Source of the DNA: Hepsetus odoe
Taxonomy: Eukaryota; Chordata; Actinopteri; Characiformes; Hepsetidae
Direction of reading: 5' to 3'
DNA length: 64,000 nucleotides
NCBI GenBank assembly: GCA_017165825.1
Contig: CM029384.1
Span: 5,613,053 to 5,677,052 of the forward strand
Made by a program: the position numbers and the translations under genes. Each line of letters begins with the position of its first letter. The first letter of the stretch is position 1. The notes beneath the pieces were generated by a model. That model did no database searches, was not told where the DNA came from, and was given only the letters and a program-made list of their open reading frames with translations. Below, one piece after another: positions 1-10,205 of this stretch.

Positions 1-469
1 CCGTGGAATAAGGCGAGTCAGGACATTCCATTTTTTTTCCAATTAAAAGCCATAATCTCCTAATAGTTAATGAATTTGTTCATTCAGTCTCTGGCTGTTG
101 GGCTGCAGGTTTTTACTTTCACTCTGTTCATTAGGAATTAAAGGAAGAGTCCAGTAAGCAAAGTTAAAGATACTCCTACCAAACTTCATCATTTAGAGGT
201 CTCAGACTAGAGCAAAGACTTACTGGTTTAAATCTTGTATGGTGATTGGGTCTCTAGGACCCGTGGTCAGCGTTTGCTAAAAGAAAAAAATATGCAATCT
301 CATTTTTATTCCTCAAACTCATTGCTTTTGGGTTATTTCAGATCACATATGAAAGAACACATCTTTAATGAGTTCATACTGTTCACCCCCAACACATTTC
401 TAATACATATGGGGTGTTCAGATCCACTGGAAACAAGGCCCACAAAAGGCCTACCTACTGAGGCTTGCT
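1..469. other. Left edge, no gene seen
   Basis: AT-rich sequence without a supported coding exon, RNA gene or recognisable repeat. Confidence 0.6.
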
Positions 470-484
470 TTTTTTGTTTGTGTG

Positions 485-548
<64 letters not shown>
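470..548. repeat. (TG)n microsatellite
   Basis: About 36 TG units with one CG interruption near 491. Confidence 0.97.
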
Positions 549-549
<1 letters not shown>

Positions 550-774
550 TGGGATTCACAGAACATTAAACATAACAAACATAACAGGTCCATGGCCCAG
601 CAGCAGCCACGTCTAGGATAAGCCTAACGCTGTCTTTACGGCTGCAGCCAGTGGTAAGCAGAAGCCTGTGACGAAGGGGAGCTGCCCCCCTGAGGAGCAC
701 TGAGGACTGGTGTCAAACCTTTGGCCGGTAATGAAAAAGGGTTCAGGACAGTGGAGAGCTGGCAGTGTCCAGGG

Positions 775-1240
775 GACAGTGGAGAGCCAACCATGAAAGG
801 GATCACTAGAGAGCCAGCTGTGAAAGGGAACACTGGAGAGCCACTTTTTGAAGGGAACACTGGAGAGCCAGCTGAGGAAGGGAACACTGGAGAGCCAGCT
901 GAAGAAGGGAACACTGGAGAGCCAGCTGAAGAAGGGAACACTGGAGAGCCAGCTGAGGAAGGGAACACTGGAGAGCCAGCTGAGGAAGGGAACACTGGAG
1001 AACCAACCATGAAAGGGATCACTAGAGAGCCGGCTGTGAAAGGGAACACTGGAGAGCCACTTGTAGAAGGGAACACTGGAGAGCTGGCTGAGGAAGGGGA
1101 CACTGGAGAGCTGGCTGAGGAAGGGAACACTGGAGAGCCGGCTGAGGAAGGGAACACTAGAGAGCCGGCTGAGGAAGGGAACACTAGAGAGCCGGCTGAG
1201 GAAGGGGAGTCTGGAAAACCAACTCTGGAAGGGAGACTGG
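775..1240. repeat. 27-bp minisatellite
   Basis: About 17 copies of gggaacactggagagccagc plus tgaggaa. A variant block (accatgaaagggatcactag) occurs twice, at 791 and 1006, marking a larger repeat of about 215 bp. The plus frame reads GNTGEPAEE per unit and is open from 721 to 1263. No promoter, splice context or known family supports a gene. Confidence 0.93.
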
Positions 1241-1571
1241 AGGGTCAGCTGGGGGATATTTGACCCATCAAGGGCCACAGCAGGAGCCAGAAACAGGCAG
1301 CTGTCCTCCCAAAGGTCAGGGGGCGCTGTCCACATGGAGTCTCCAGAGCGAACTCTATGGAAAATGGTGGTGAACCTCACTCTGAAGTGGTCAAGAGGTA
1401 GATTAGTCATGGAGCACACTCCGGAGTGACAGCATCACATCTATGCTCGCATTTCTTTTGCTTGCACTTGGCTGTCGAGCTCTCTTCTGGGGCACGTTGC
1501 TCGGATGACCAGCTCCTGCTGAGGGCTCAGAGTGGTCAGCCACTATCTGGCTAGCGTGTCGGATTACTCTG

Positions 1572-2202
1572 GGATGTCCATATAGTCATGTTCCTGTTTC
1601 CTCCTCAGCATTACTTCAGTGTCCTTCTACAAAAGTGGGCAGCTAAAGTCCAAACCCACTGTGAATTATAGATTTACTGTGGAATATTCCTTTAAGGCAT
1701 CTTAAGGCAGACGTATGAACCTTGCCTAAAGCATGGATAAACTGAGCTTATTTGCTGGATTGTCTTCAAGGTGATTTTGAGAGAAGTTTCCCGCCTGACA
1801 AAAAAAGCACAGGTTGTTTCCAGACAGAAGAACAAGAACTCAGTTTCTTCCTTTTTTTATTGCTATCTGCAAATATTGATGCATGACTGTGGGATTTCTG
1901 GAGTCGAGTCGGACTCGGCATCTCTCATTTAACTTCAGATTATAGTGATCTGATAACAACAAATGATTATAACGAGATGCTTCAGATGAATTCTCAGGGG
2001 CTGGAGATGTCTGAGGCGTTCTAACAATCGAAGTTAGCAGTTAAATGCAGCTTCGTAAGGAATTAACCTCCTGTAGCTCACACTAAGACTCTTTCCTGCT
2101 CAACAACTATTGGTCGAAATGCCTCACGAGCCAGTAAAAGTGGAAAAAAGTTGATGCAGACAGTCAACAATCAGAATAAACGAATGTAGAACTGGTTCCA
2201 CA
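1572..2202 (+). repeat. Duplicated segment, copy 1
   Basis: Collinear with 4137-4702 over its whole length, sharing aaagtccaaacccactgtga, gcatggataaactgagct and gaataaacgaatgtagaact. Identity is high apart from many 1-10 nt indels. Confidence 0.9.
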
Positions 2203-2347
2203 CAACATCGAGTTGTGTCATTTTGTGCCCTTTGTCATTAGCTGGAATCGCTGCAGGTATTGGAGACTCGGTGGCTGTTGGAGGATCATCGGTCTCGTAA
2301 CATGGGTACTCTTCTGGTACGCCTACTGGACGATCCAACAGAACTTA

Positions 2348-2640
2348 TGAAAGTGACTTTTCTTGTTATTGTGAAACACAACACAACACACAGTGAAATA
2401 CAGCAAAATTACACCTCTGCATTTAACCCACACAATCACACCTGTGCAGCAGGGGGCAGCTATTGAAAACGCCCGGGGAGCAGTGACGGGGACAGCTATA
2501 TGAAAGTGAAAGTGACTTTTCTTATCATTGTGAAACACGGCACAGCACACAGAGAAACAACCTCTGCGTTTTACCCATACGCACTGTGCAGCAGGGGGCA
2601 GCTATTGAAAGCGCCCGGGGAGCAGTGACGGGGACAGTAC
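2348..2640 (-). repeat. Two truncated SINE-A copies in tandem
   Basis: Two direct copies (2348-2501 and 2505-2640) of the tail half: gaaagtgactttt, tgtgcagcagggggcagcta, then gggagcagtgacggggaca. Both stop at nearly the same internal point and lack the tRNA head. Confidence 0.85.
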
Positions 2641-2667
2641 TTGATTTTTCTAATAAACTCGCCTGTG

Positions 2668-2885
2668 CAGGGGCAGCGGTGGCCAAGTGGTTAGAGTTGC
2701 CCGGATCGTTATTAGTGGGTTCAAACCCCACTGCGGGGTTGCCCTGTGCAAGGCACTGTCCGCCACGCCCTATAGGTTGGCTGCCTGTCCAGGGTGTGTC
2801 CCCAGTCCTTCACCCTGAGTGAGTTGGGATGGATTCCAGCACCCCCCTGCGACCTTAATTAGGACAAGCGGCCCAGAAAATGACT
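2668..2885 (+). repeat. Chimeric SINE: SINE-A head with SINE-B tail
   Basis: Begins ggggcagcggtggccaagtg (A box) and gggttcaaacccc (B box), then continues with the SINE-B body (gtccagggtgtgtccccagt) and tail (aggacaagcggcccagaaaa, tgactgactgac). Confidence 0.75.
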
Positions 2886-3244
2886 GACTGACTCACCAGC
2901 ATTCTTCAACTGACTTTAAGATTTGATTTAAGGATTTCCAGTCTTGATCATTCATCCTCAAAGATGATGCTTCTCCACTCACCTCCTTCCAGAATTAAAT
3001 ACAGGACCATTTTTACACAATTAGTAAGTTTGTAACTTGAGGCTTTCTTGTGTTTGATGGAGGAGAACAATGTGACCCTTTGAAACAGCTTAATTGTCTT
3101 TCTCACACCTGAGGCCCTTCTCACAGGTTGGGAAGACCACTTCCTAGAGTTTAAGAGTTAAACAGCTGAAACTGATTAATCACTCTCAGTAGTCATCCAA
3201 TAGAAGGCTTTTATTTATTGGCTTAGTTCAGTGTAAAATCAGGG

Positions 3245-3540
3245 TAACACGGTGGCACAGATGGTAGTGCTGTCACCTAACAGGGTTTGATTCCTAGACG
3301 TGGTGGTGGTCCTGGTTCTTCAGGTAGTTTCACAGCCCTGGTGTGAGTTTCTGTAGGAGCTCCTGGTTCCTCCCACAGTCCAAAGACATGCAACCAGCTG
3401 ATGGGAGATCTGAATTGTCCCCAGGTAGGTGTGTGTGTGTGTTTGACCTGTGATACAGATCTTTCCAGGGTGTTTGTGAGAGCTGGGATGGAATCCAGCA
3501 CCACCGTGACCCTAATTAGGACAAGCAGTTCAGAAAATGA
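3245..3540 (+). repeat. SINE-B, near full length
   Basis: tRNA-type head (acggtggcacagatggtagt), the widespread fish-SINE motif cccacagtccaaagacatgc, and tail taattaggacaagcagttca. One of the best-preserved SINE-B copies here. Confidence 0.85.
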
Positions 3541-3639
3541 ATAAAAATGTTAAATCCAGATGTTTGGGGGTTTTTTATTAGCATAACGCATGCTGGATAC
3601 TGTAGCTAAGTATTGTAGTGACTGAATTTTAACCTGCAG

Positions 3640-3829
3640 AGAACACACAGCACACACACATAAACCACAACAAAACTGACACACCCTGCAAAGAGGAGGC
3701 ACTTAAAGAGTGTTTTTTCAGGAGCAGTGACGGGCTGCACCTGTTCAGGGCAACCTACCGGCAAGGGGTTTAACCCACAATCTTCCAATCCTGTGGCCAA
3801 CTCCCTAACCACTAGGCCACCACTGCCCC
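3640..3829 (-). repeat. SINE-A copy, rearranged
   Basis: Ends with the reversed tRNA head (aaccactaggccaccactgc) and includes ggagcagtgacgggc. The central part is shortened. Confidence 0.7.
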
Positions 3830-4136
3830 ATTTTCACATTGTGAAATGTGAAAATGTTATAAAATCATAAATCCTATCAAATCATTGAGGCTGAAGGTTG
3901 AAACCATAGCCTGAAGGCAGAAACGTTTTCCTGGAATAGAAACAATGAAAATAATATTTTCCATTATATTTGGAAATATATAGATGTCATGAAAAAATGT
4001 GTTAGAATCAATGATGAATGGAATAATGTAGCACTATACTTTTAACTAAATTCCTTACAACTTTTGTCTTTGTTTTTTGCAACAAGGACTTATACCAGGG
4101 AGGCATGAGCTTTCCCATCGCTAATGAACTGACCTG

Positions 4137-4702
4137 TCGATATAGTCACACCTGTTTCCCCTCCTCAGCATTACTTCCAGTGTCCTTCACAAAGGGCAGC
4201 TAAAGTCCAAACCCACTGTGAATTAGATTACTGGGGAATATTCCTTAAGGCATCTTTAAGGCAGATCGATGAACTTCTGTTTAAAGCATGGATAAACTGA
4301 GCTATTTGCTGGATTGTCTTCAAGGTGATTTTAGTTTCCGCCTGGACAAAAAGTGGAACAGGTTGTTTCCAGACAGAAGAACAAGAACTTTGCAAAGACT
4401 TCCTATTTTTATTGCTAATTTCTGGAGTCGGCATCTCTCATTTTAGTTCAGACTATAGTGATCTGATAAAAAGAAAAGATTATACAAGATGTTTTAGATG
4501 AATCTTTCAAGGGCTGAGATGTCTGGAGATGTTCTAACAATCGCTAGGCAGTTAATGCAGCTCGTAAGGAATTAACCTGCAGCTCAAGACTAAGACTCTT
4601 CCTGCTCAACAGCTATTAGCCTAAATGCCTCACGAGCCAGTAAAAGTGGAAAATGATGCAGACAGTCAACAATCAGAATAAACGAATGTAGAACTGGTTC
4701 TT
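4137..4702 (+). repeat. Duplicated segment, copy 2
   Basis: Second, shorter copy of 1572-2202 in direct orientation. The length difference comes from many small indels, not one deletion. Confidence 0.9.
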
Positions 4703-5079
4703 TTAAAAGCAAACATACTGCTAATTATAATCTTAACCCAAATTAAGATCTGCTTGTGCGAGCACCAAAAGAACTATATTGTTTATTCAGTCAAGGAGGT
4801 CAATCAAGGCAAATTAGAGGGAATAAACAGTGTTTCATGGGAATCTCCACTCGGAATAATCAGACGCATGCCCAAACAAATGCAGATCATTGTAGTAGAG
4901 CACGTTGAAGCAATTTCCCTCTGGACCAATTTTCAGGTTCTACTTCTGATTCATACTCTGCATTACTTGGTTATTTTGAATTTGGGGAACTTTTTGATCA
5001 TTTGACGTATTTAAAATGTGATCTTTGAGCTGAAACAACATATTGAAATCTCTTTTTCATCTTCTTTTTCTATCTCCAC

Positions 5080-5875
5080 AGTGGATCATCCATTTCCATT
5101 TCTTCCTGTCATTTGCATCTTCCTCCTTCTAATCGATTACCTGCATGTCCTCTCTCACCACGTCCATAAACCTCCTCTTTGGCCTCTCTGTAACACCTGA
5201 GTTCCTCATACAAAACCATAAGTCCTCTCCAGGCACCCTGTCATACGCTTTCTCCAAAAGGCACAATGTAACTCCTTCTGACCTTCTCTGTACTTCTCCA
5301 TCAACACCCTCAGAGCAAACATTGCATTTGTAGAGCTCTTTCTCAGCATGAAACCATACTGCTGTTCACTAATCCTCACCTCTCTTCTTCCACGACTCTT
5401 TCCCATAACTCCATGCTGTGGCTGATCAACTTTATCCCTCTATAGTTACTACAGCTCTGTGCATCACCCTTATTCTTGAAAATCAGTTCCAGTACACTTT
5501 GTTTCCACTCCTCAGGCTCCTCTCACTTTCCAAGATTGTGTTAAACAGTCTGGTCAGAAACTCAACTGCCATCTCCCCTAAACACCTCCATTTTTCTACT
5601 GGTATGTCATGCGGTCCAACAGCCTTTCCATTCTTCATCCTCTTCATCGCTGCCCTTACTTCCATCTTCCTTATTTGCTGCACTTCCTGGTTCACTATCT
5701 TCGCATCATCTAATTTTCTCTCTCTCTCATCTCCATCCTTTATCGCACTGACCGGATCTGTCTCTCTGGCTAGCCAATCGGTAAAGGTCCCTTTCTCCCT
5801 GCTTACTGTCCAGCCTCTCAATTCACCAAACACCTTGACTTTAGCCTTCACCGCTGCTTTCTTCACCATATTGGA
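5080..5875 (-). mobile_element. RTE-type LINE fragment, internally deleted
   Basis: The minus strand encodes reverse-transcriptase pieces (AAMKRMKNGKAVGPHDIPVE, EMAVEFLTRLFNTILES; then VRISEQQYGFMLRKSSTNAM and ALRVLMEKYREGQKELHC). Near 5190 it jumps straight to the element's 3' end, losing the catalytic middle. Frames are interrupted. Confidence 0.85.
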
Positions 5876-6410
5876 ATTTCATTTAGGTTAATGCTTTTAG
5901 TAGCTGGAATGACTGGCACAGGAGATTTAATTTCTTTAAATTTTACAGAATATAAACATGTGTTTGGTTTCTCTCACAGTCATTCACTGTACATATTAGA
6001 TTCAGGAAAATACCAGGAGATTCACTTCATAATTCATAAAATCTGGGTCATTTTTCGCATTTGTCGGCTCCTGACTCTTTTTGCTTTGTGTTGGGCCTGT
6101 CTTTCCCCTTGCCGTATCTCTCACCTCTGTCTTTTCTTTCTCCAGGCTATATTCCCTTGTGTGCATCTTAAGCTGTATGCTTAATGAAGCACTGAATTCA
6201 ATTTTCCTTGGCTGTAAGAGTGAGTGTGCATAGGCTCTGCTTCATGAGTTATACGGACAGGTATCTGACGTTAAGATAATGGTGTGTTTTCAGCTTACGT
6301 CTGGCTTCCTGAGTTAAATTTCAATCAATTTTAGATGCAGTAACAGTGAACATTATGATTCATAGTGTTTCCTCTGCACTACTGATTGTGTTGCCTGTCC
6401 AGCAGGAAAT

Positions 6411-6416
6411 AGCCTT

Positions 6417-6451
<35 letters not shown>

Positions 6452-6550
6452 CTTCTTCTTCTCCTTTCGGCTGCTCTCATGTAGGGGTCGTCACAGTGAA
6501 TCATTCGTTTCCATTTCTTCGTGTCCTCTGCATCTTCCTCCTTCAAAATG
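6411..6550 (-). mobile_element. RTE-type LINE 3' tail with (ATC)n end
   Basis: Carries the same 3' end as the 5080 element (aacggaaa.. reading of tccatttcttcg, gcatcttcctccttcaaa), next to ggctgctct and a (GAT)n run that is its tail microsatellite on this strand. Confidence 0.65.
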
Positions 6551-6863
6551 AAATGATGATGAAGATGATGATGACAGTAATGACGACGATGATTATTATT
6601 GTTGTTGTTGTTGTTGTTTTGTTGTTGTTGTTGTTGTTAAGTCAAGATTAAAAATGTGTTTTGTTTTATGATATGACAACTTTTGTTTAAAAAAAAAAAA
6701 ACTTAGAAGAGTTTCAAGCAGACTCGGAAAGCAAGAAAGCAATCAACATCTAAGCTCGGTAAGGCAGCGGTAGGCTTCCTCCCTCAGGATTTATTTCTAC
6801 CCCTAATCTAATACACCCATGTTTACTACACAGCAGCTCCTCATTGCTTTAATGAGCTCAGGA

Positions 6864-6900
<37 letters not shown>

Positions 6901-6995
6901 AAGTGTGCATACCCTGTGGCACTGCAGGAGGAGGATTTCCTTCTCCTGTCCTGAAGGAACAGTTTCAACTCCAAATCTTTTATTTTATTTATTTC

Positions 6996-6999
<4 letters not shown>

Positions 7000-7050
<51 letters not shown>
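7000..7050. repeat. (TC)n microsatellite
   Basis: About 24 TC units. A (TG)n run lies nearby at 6867-6897, and GAT and TTG triplet runs at 6419-6450 and 6598-6640. Confidence 0.97.
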
Positions 7051-7052
<2 letters not shown>

Positions 7053-7469
7053 GGCTTCTTGCGTGAGCTGTATCCTGAAACTCGAAACATATTGGCCAGA
7101 TTTGCTCTGAATTTCTATTGCTTGGATTAAAGTAACTGGGAACTTACTTTGAATACTTTATGAAATGTTATCGGGACACAGCCGAGAGTAGCACAAAGCG
7201 TGCAGAGAGAGGAAACACGTCTATTAAGACTTTTTAAAGAGCTAATATCTCACATTAGTTCTGTTCTTCTGTTTCACCTTGTTTGTAGTTTATTTTCCCC
7301 TTAAAATTCTGGGAATGAAATCTCCGTGTTGTGCCCTTTTCAAAGACAGAAATGCATGATCCTGACCCTTCTAAGGTGATGTGAATGAGTGGAATAAAGA
7401 GCTGTAAGCTGTGTGGGCAAAAACAACATCGTGCAATGATCTTCAGCCACACCTTATTCCTTCAACGAT

Positions 7470-7640
7470 TGCTAGCAAGGAATGAGACTATTGCTGAGGA
7501 ACAGATCTCCAGGCTTCCTGAAGAACAATGTTTTTGGCTCTCATTTTCAGTCCAGTCTCTGTACCTGCGCAGTTTGATTGTTTTTTGTTGGTTAATCCAC
7601 GCAGTGCTCTACGAACAGAACAAAGTCAAATTTATTAGCC
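7470..7640 (-). repeat. Repeat family D fragment (MITE-like)
   Basis: Reverse complement of part of the 18738-19290 element, sharing cagtctctgtacctg and gttggttaatccac. Confidence 0.75.
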
Positions 7641-7849
7641 TTTTGTTGTGGTGTGCTGTGCAATTTTGCAAGTTGTCACTTTCACTTCACTTTCACTTCA
7701 TACAGTATTGTTACAGTGAATGACAGATGACCACACGGACTCAATACACCTCTCAAACAAATCTCTCAGGTTAAGAGGATAAAGCTAAGTGCTGTGGGAA
7801 CAGTCACTGGTACAGTGGAGCGCTACCTGTTCAGTGTCATTAGTATCAT

Positions 7850-7985
7850 CAGTCTCCCTGCGATGGGCTGGCGACCTGTCCAGGGTGCGTCCCCCGTCCT
7901 CGCCCTGTGTGCGCTGGGTTGGACACCAGCACTCCCCCGCGACCCCGTTTGGGACAAGCGGCAGATAATGGATGGATGGATGGAT
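7850..7985 (+). repeat. SINE-B 3' part
   Basis: Reads gcgacctgtccagggtgcgt through gggacaagcggcagataatg and ends in ATGG repeats, the usual SINE-B tail. Confidence 0.85.
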
Positions 7986-8434
7986 AGTATCATCAGTATC
8001 ATATAAATTTTTCACTCATGTAAAACTAAGGCCCTGTTTACACCTGACGACAACATCCATTCACCAAAATCATCCCCATCAAATACAAAGCAGGTCGATG
8101 TAGGTTAAGGTCCGTCATCATGAAATGGTGTGTCTCATAAATAAATAGCTCAAAGAGAAAGATGGGATCAATAACGAAAGCTTTAGATGTTAAACCAGAA
8201 TGTCCACATAGCATTTACAGACACAGATCATGTCCACAGTGTCCTTCGGGATGGCCAAATCCAGATGTTCCAGTCAGTGTTGGGTATTACACGTTATCTG
8301 GATTATGTAATCAGATTACCAATGCTAATTAGCCCAGATCACAAATGTATGAAATCTGATTATAGTTACATTTTCAAGGACTGCTATTTTGTTTATGTGT
8401 TTACAATAGGGCAGTTTTAAACTTATTTCTTGCT

Positions 8435-8660
8435 AATCTGGGCAGCGCGGTGTGATTGATTAGAGATTCAGCCCCATAATCAGAGGGGCTGATTCATAAT
8501 TTGAACCTCAGACCAGTTGGTTACTCTGAGGAACCCTGGAATGGAGTACAGTCCCCATCGCTGCTCAGGTCCTGGATATGGCTGCCCCCTGCTGCACGGT
8601 GTGTTGTTGTGGTTCACTGCATGCTGTGTGTTCAAAAATAGTCACTTTCACTTTCATGAA
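8435..8660 (+). repeat. SINE-A copy
   Basis: Diverged tRNA head, body with ctggatatggctgccccctg, and tail tagtcactttcactttcat. Confidence 0.8.
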
Positions 8661-8674
8661 AGGGGTCATTCAAG

Positions 8675-8836
8675 ATGGAAAGCTTAAGCAGCAGCCCTTT
8701 AACTCCAGATATTATCAACACTTCAACTTCTGAAATGTGCAAAACAAGAGGGTCCATGTCCAGCACAATGTGTGTTAAGAATAAAGCTGCTGTCATCCGC
8801 AAAGACCTCAACTTTAAACCCGAGGAGACCCTACAG
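8675..8836 (+). CDS. Possible first coding exon of an unrecognised gene
   Basis: ATG-initiated open frame of 54 codons, starting MESLSSSPLTPDIINTSTSE and ending NFKPEETLQ directly at a gtaggc donor-like site. It starts 15 nt after a SINE-A copy. I recognise no family and found no second exon before the convergent mpp3 gene, so a chance open frame is quite possible. Confidence 0.22.
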
Positions 8837-8984
8837 GTAGGCTTCCTGTTGAGCTCCCTTAATGGAAAAAAATGTGGAAAACTAGGGAGGGATAATTGAA
8901 TATGACAAATCATCATTGGGAAATACTGCGAGCCACAGCGAAGCTCATCTTCTGCTTTTCACCTATACACTCTGTTTACCTATT

Positions 8985-9112
8985 TAAAGCCCCAGGGAGC
9001 AGTGATGGGACAGTACCTTGCTCAAGGATACATCAGGGCAACCTACAGATCTGGGATTCAAACCCACAACCTTCTGAAACTGGAGCCAACTTCCAAGGCC
9101 ACCACTGCCCTG
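8985..9112 (-). repeat. SINE-A copy, 5' half
   Basis: Contains ggagcagtgatgggacagta, ttcaaacccacaacc and the reversed head aaggccaccactgccc. The tail is missing. Confidence 0.78.
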
Positions 9113-9114
9113 AT

Positions 9115-10025
9115 GACGAGTCTTCACATCTGAACTGAAGATGGAGAACACCAGAAATACAAACACTGTCTATAAACCTTTTTACCAGCATGCATTTTCC
9201 AGATCCTGATCCTTCCCTGACATGAGTACAAACAAAAGATTCAGATGCAGGACACTTCTAATGCTCAGTGTAAACAGGATCTAATATCCTCTATCTTCTT
9301 GCTCTGAGTCTGAGAAGCCTTGTGTTTGGATGAACGCCAGTGTGATCCTGTAACATCTTTAGCATGTCGAACTGTCCCGCCATTGGCTGGGGATTGGACG
9401 TGAAATTAAAGATTAAGGCACAACACACAAATCTTTGTGAAAGTCAGACATTCATTAAACTCTGTACAACTGCAGCTTGTCACGCAATCAAGCTTTGTGT
9501 TCAACAGTCTGTGAGGGCATGAGCGTGTGTGTACGTTGCATGTGTGCAGCAGTTTAGTTGCCATGACAACAAATGCACCATCATATTGCTGTTTTCCATT
9601 GCCATCGAGAGTGTTTGAACAAAAACAGACGAATACCGTGGTGACTTAAATTATGCCATGAAAAAATAAGAAAACTGTCATCAAAAATAATTTACATCAT
9701 TTGGATAAATTATATTTTCTGAGTTAAAGTTAAAAAGATGCAGCCATGGTGACAGGTCAATGTCCGAATATGCAAATTTGCGTACAGCAGGATTTTAAAA
9801 GTCTGTCAGTAGGTATCAGGAAGAAATCATCTAGTTCATTTTCCTCTCTTTGTACAGTTCTCTCCAGGACAGTGGGGCCACACTGAGCTTGTGTTAGGTT
9901 TGAGAAACTTTTGTAGCATCTATCTTTCATCAGACAGAGCTCAGATACCCAAGCCCAGGGCGGGACACTGGACGTGCTGGAGGACAGTCCTATGGATATG
10001 TCCATTTTGGATTGGTAGAAGGTCT
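9115..10025. other. mpp3 3' flank
   Basis: Follows the mpp3 stop on the minus strand and should contain its 3' UTR. I see no clear AATAAA on that strand, so the transcript end is not placed. Confidence 0.5.
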
Positions 10026-10205
10026 TTAGGTCCTGACCCAGCTGACAGGCACCCAGAAAGCCTCCCTCTCGAGCCGTTCGAGAATCCCCCGCAGTTCAGC
10101 GCAGGCACTGGCAGAATCTTCCTTAATCAGAACCCGGTCCACCAGGTGGCCGTACTGCTGCTCGATCTGTTGAGCTGACTGACGCATCTCCTGTAGATCT
10201 TCCTC
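10026..10205 (-). CDS. mpp3: mpp3 coding exon 18 (C-terminus and stop)
   Basis: 59 codons plus TAA, encoding EEDLQEMRQSAQQIEQQYGH through LEREAFWVPVSWVRT. The WVPVSWVR end is the diagnostic C-terminus of this MAGUK group. Confidence 0.96.
   Translation of the reverse strand, partial: EEDLQEMRQSAQQIEQQYGHLVDRVLIKEDSASACAELRGILERLEREAFWVPVSWVRT

Noticed and set aside
613..1419. 268-codon minus frame with SSVPFLSRL repeats
   Set aside because: Antisense of the 27-bp minisatellite; every frame of the unit is open.
5418..5891. 157-codon plus-strand open frame
   Set aside because: Antisense of an RTE-type reverse-transcriptase fragment.
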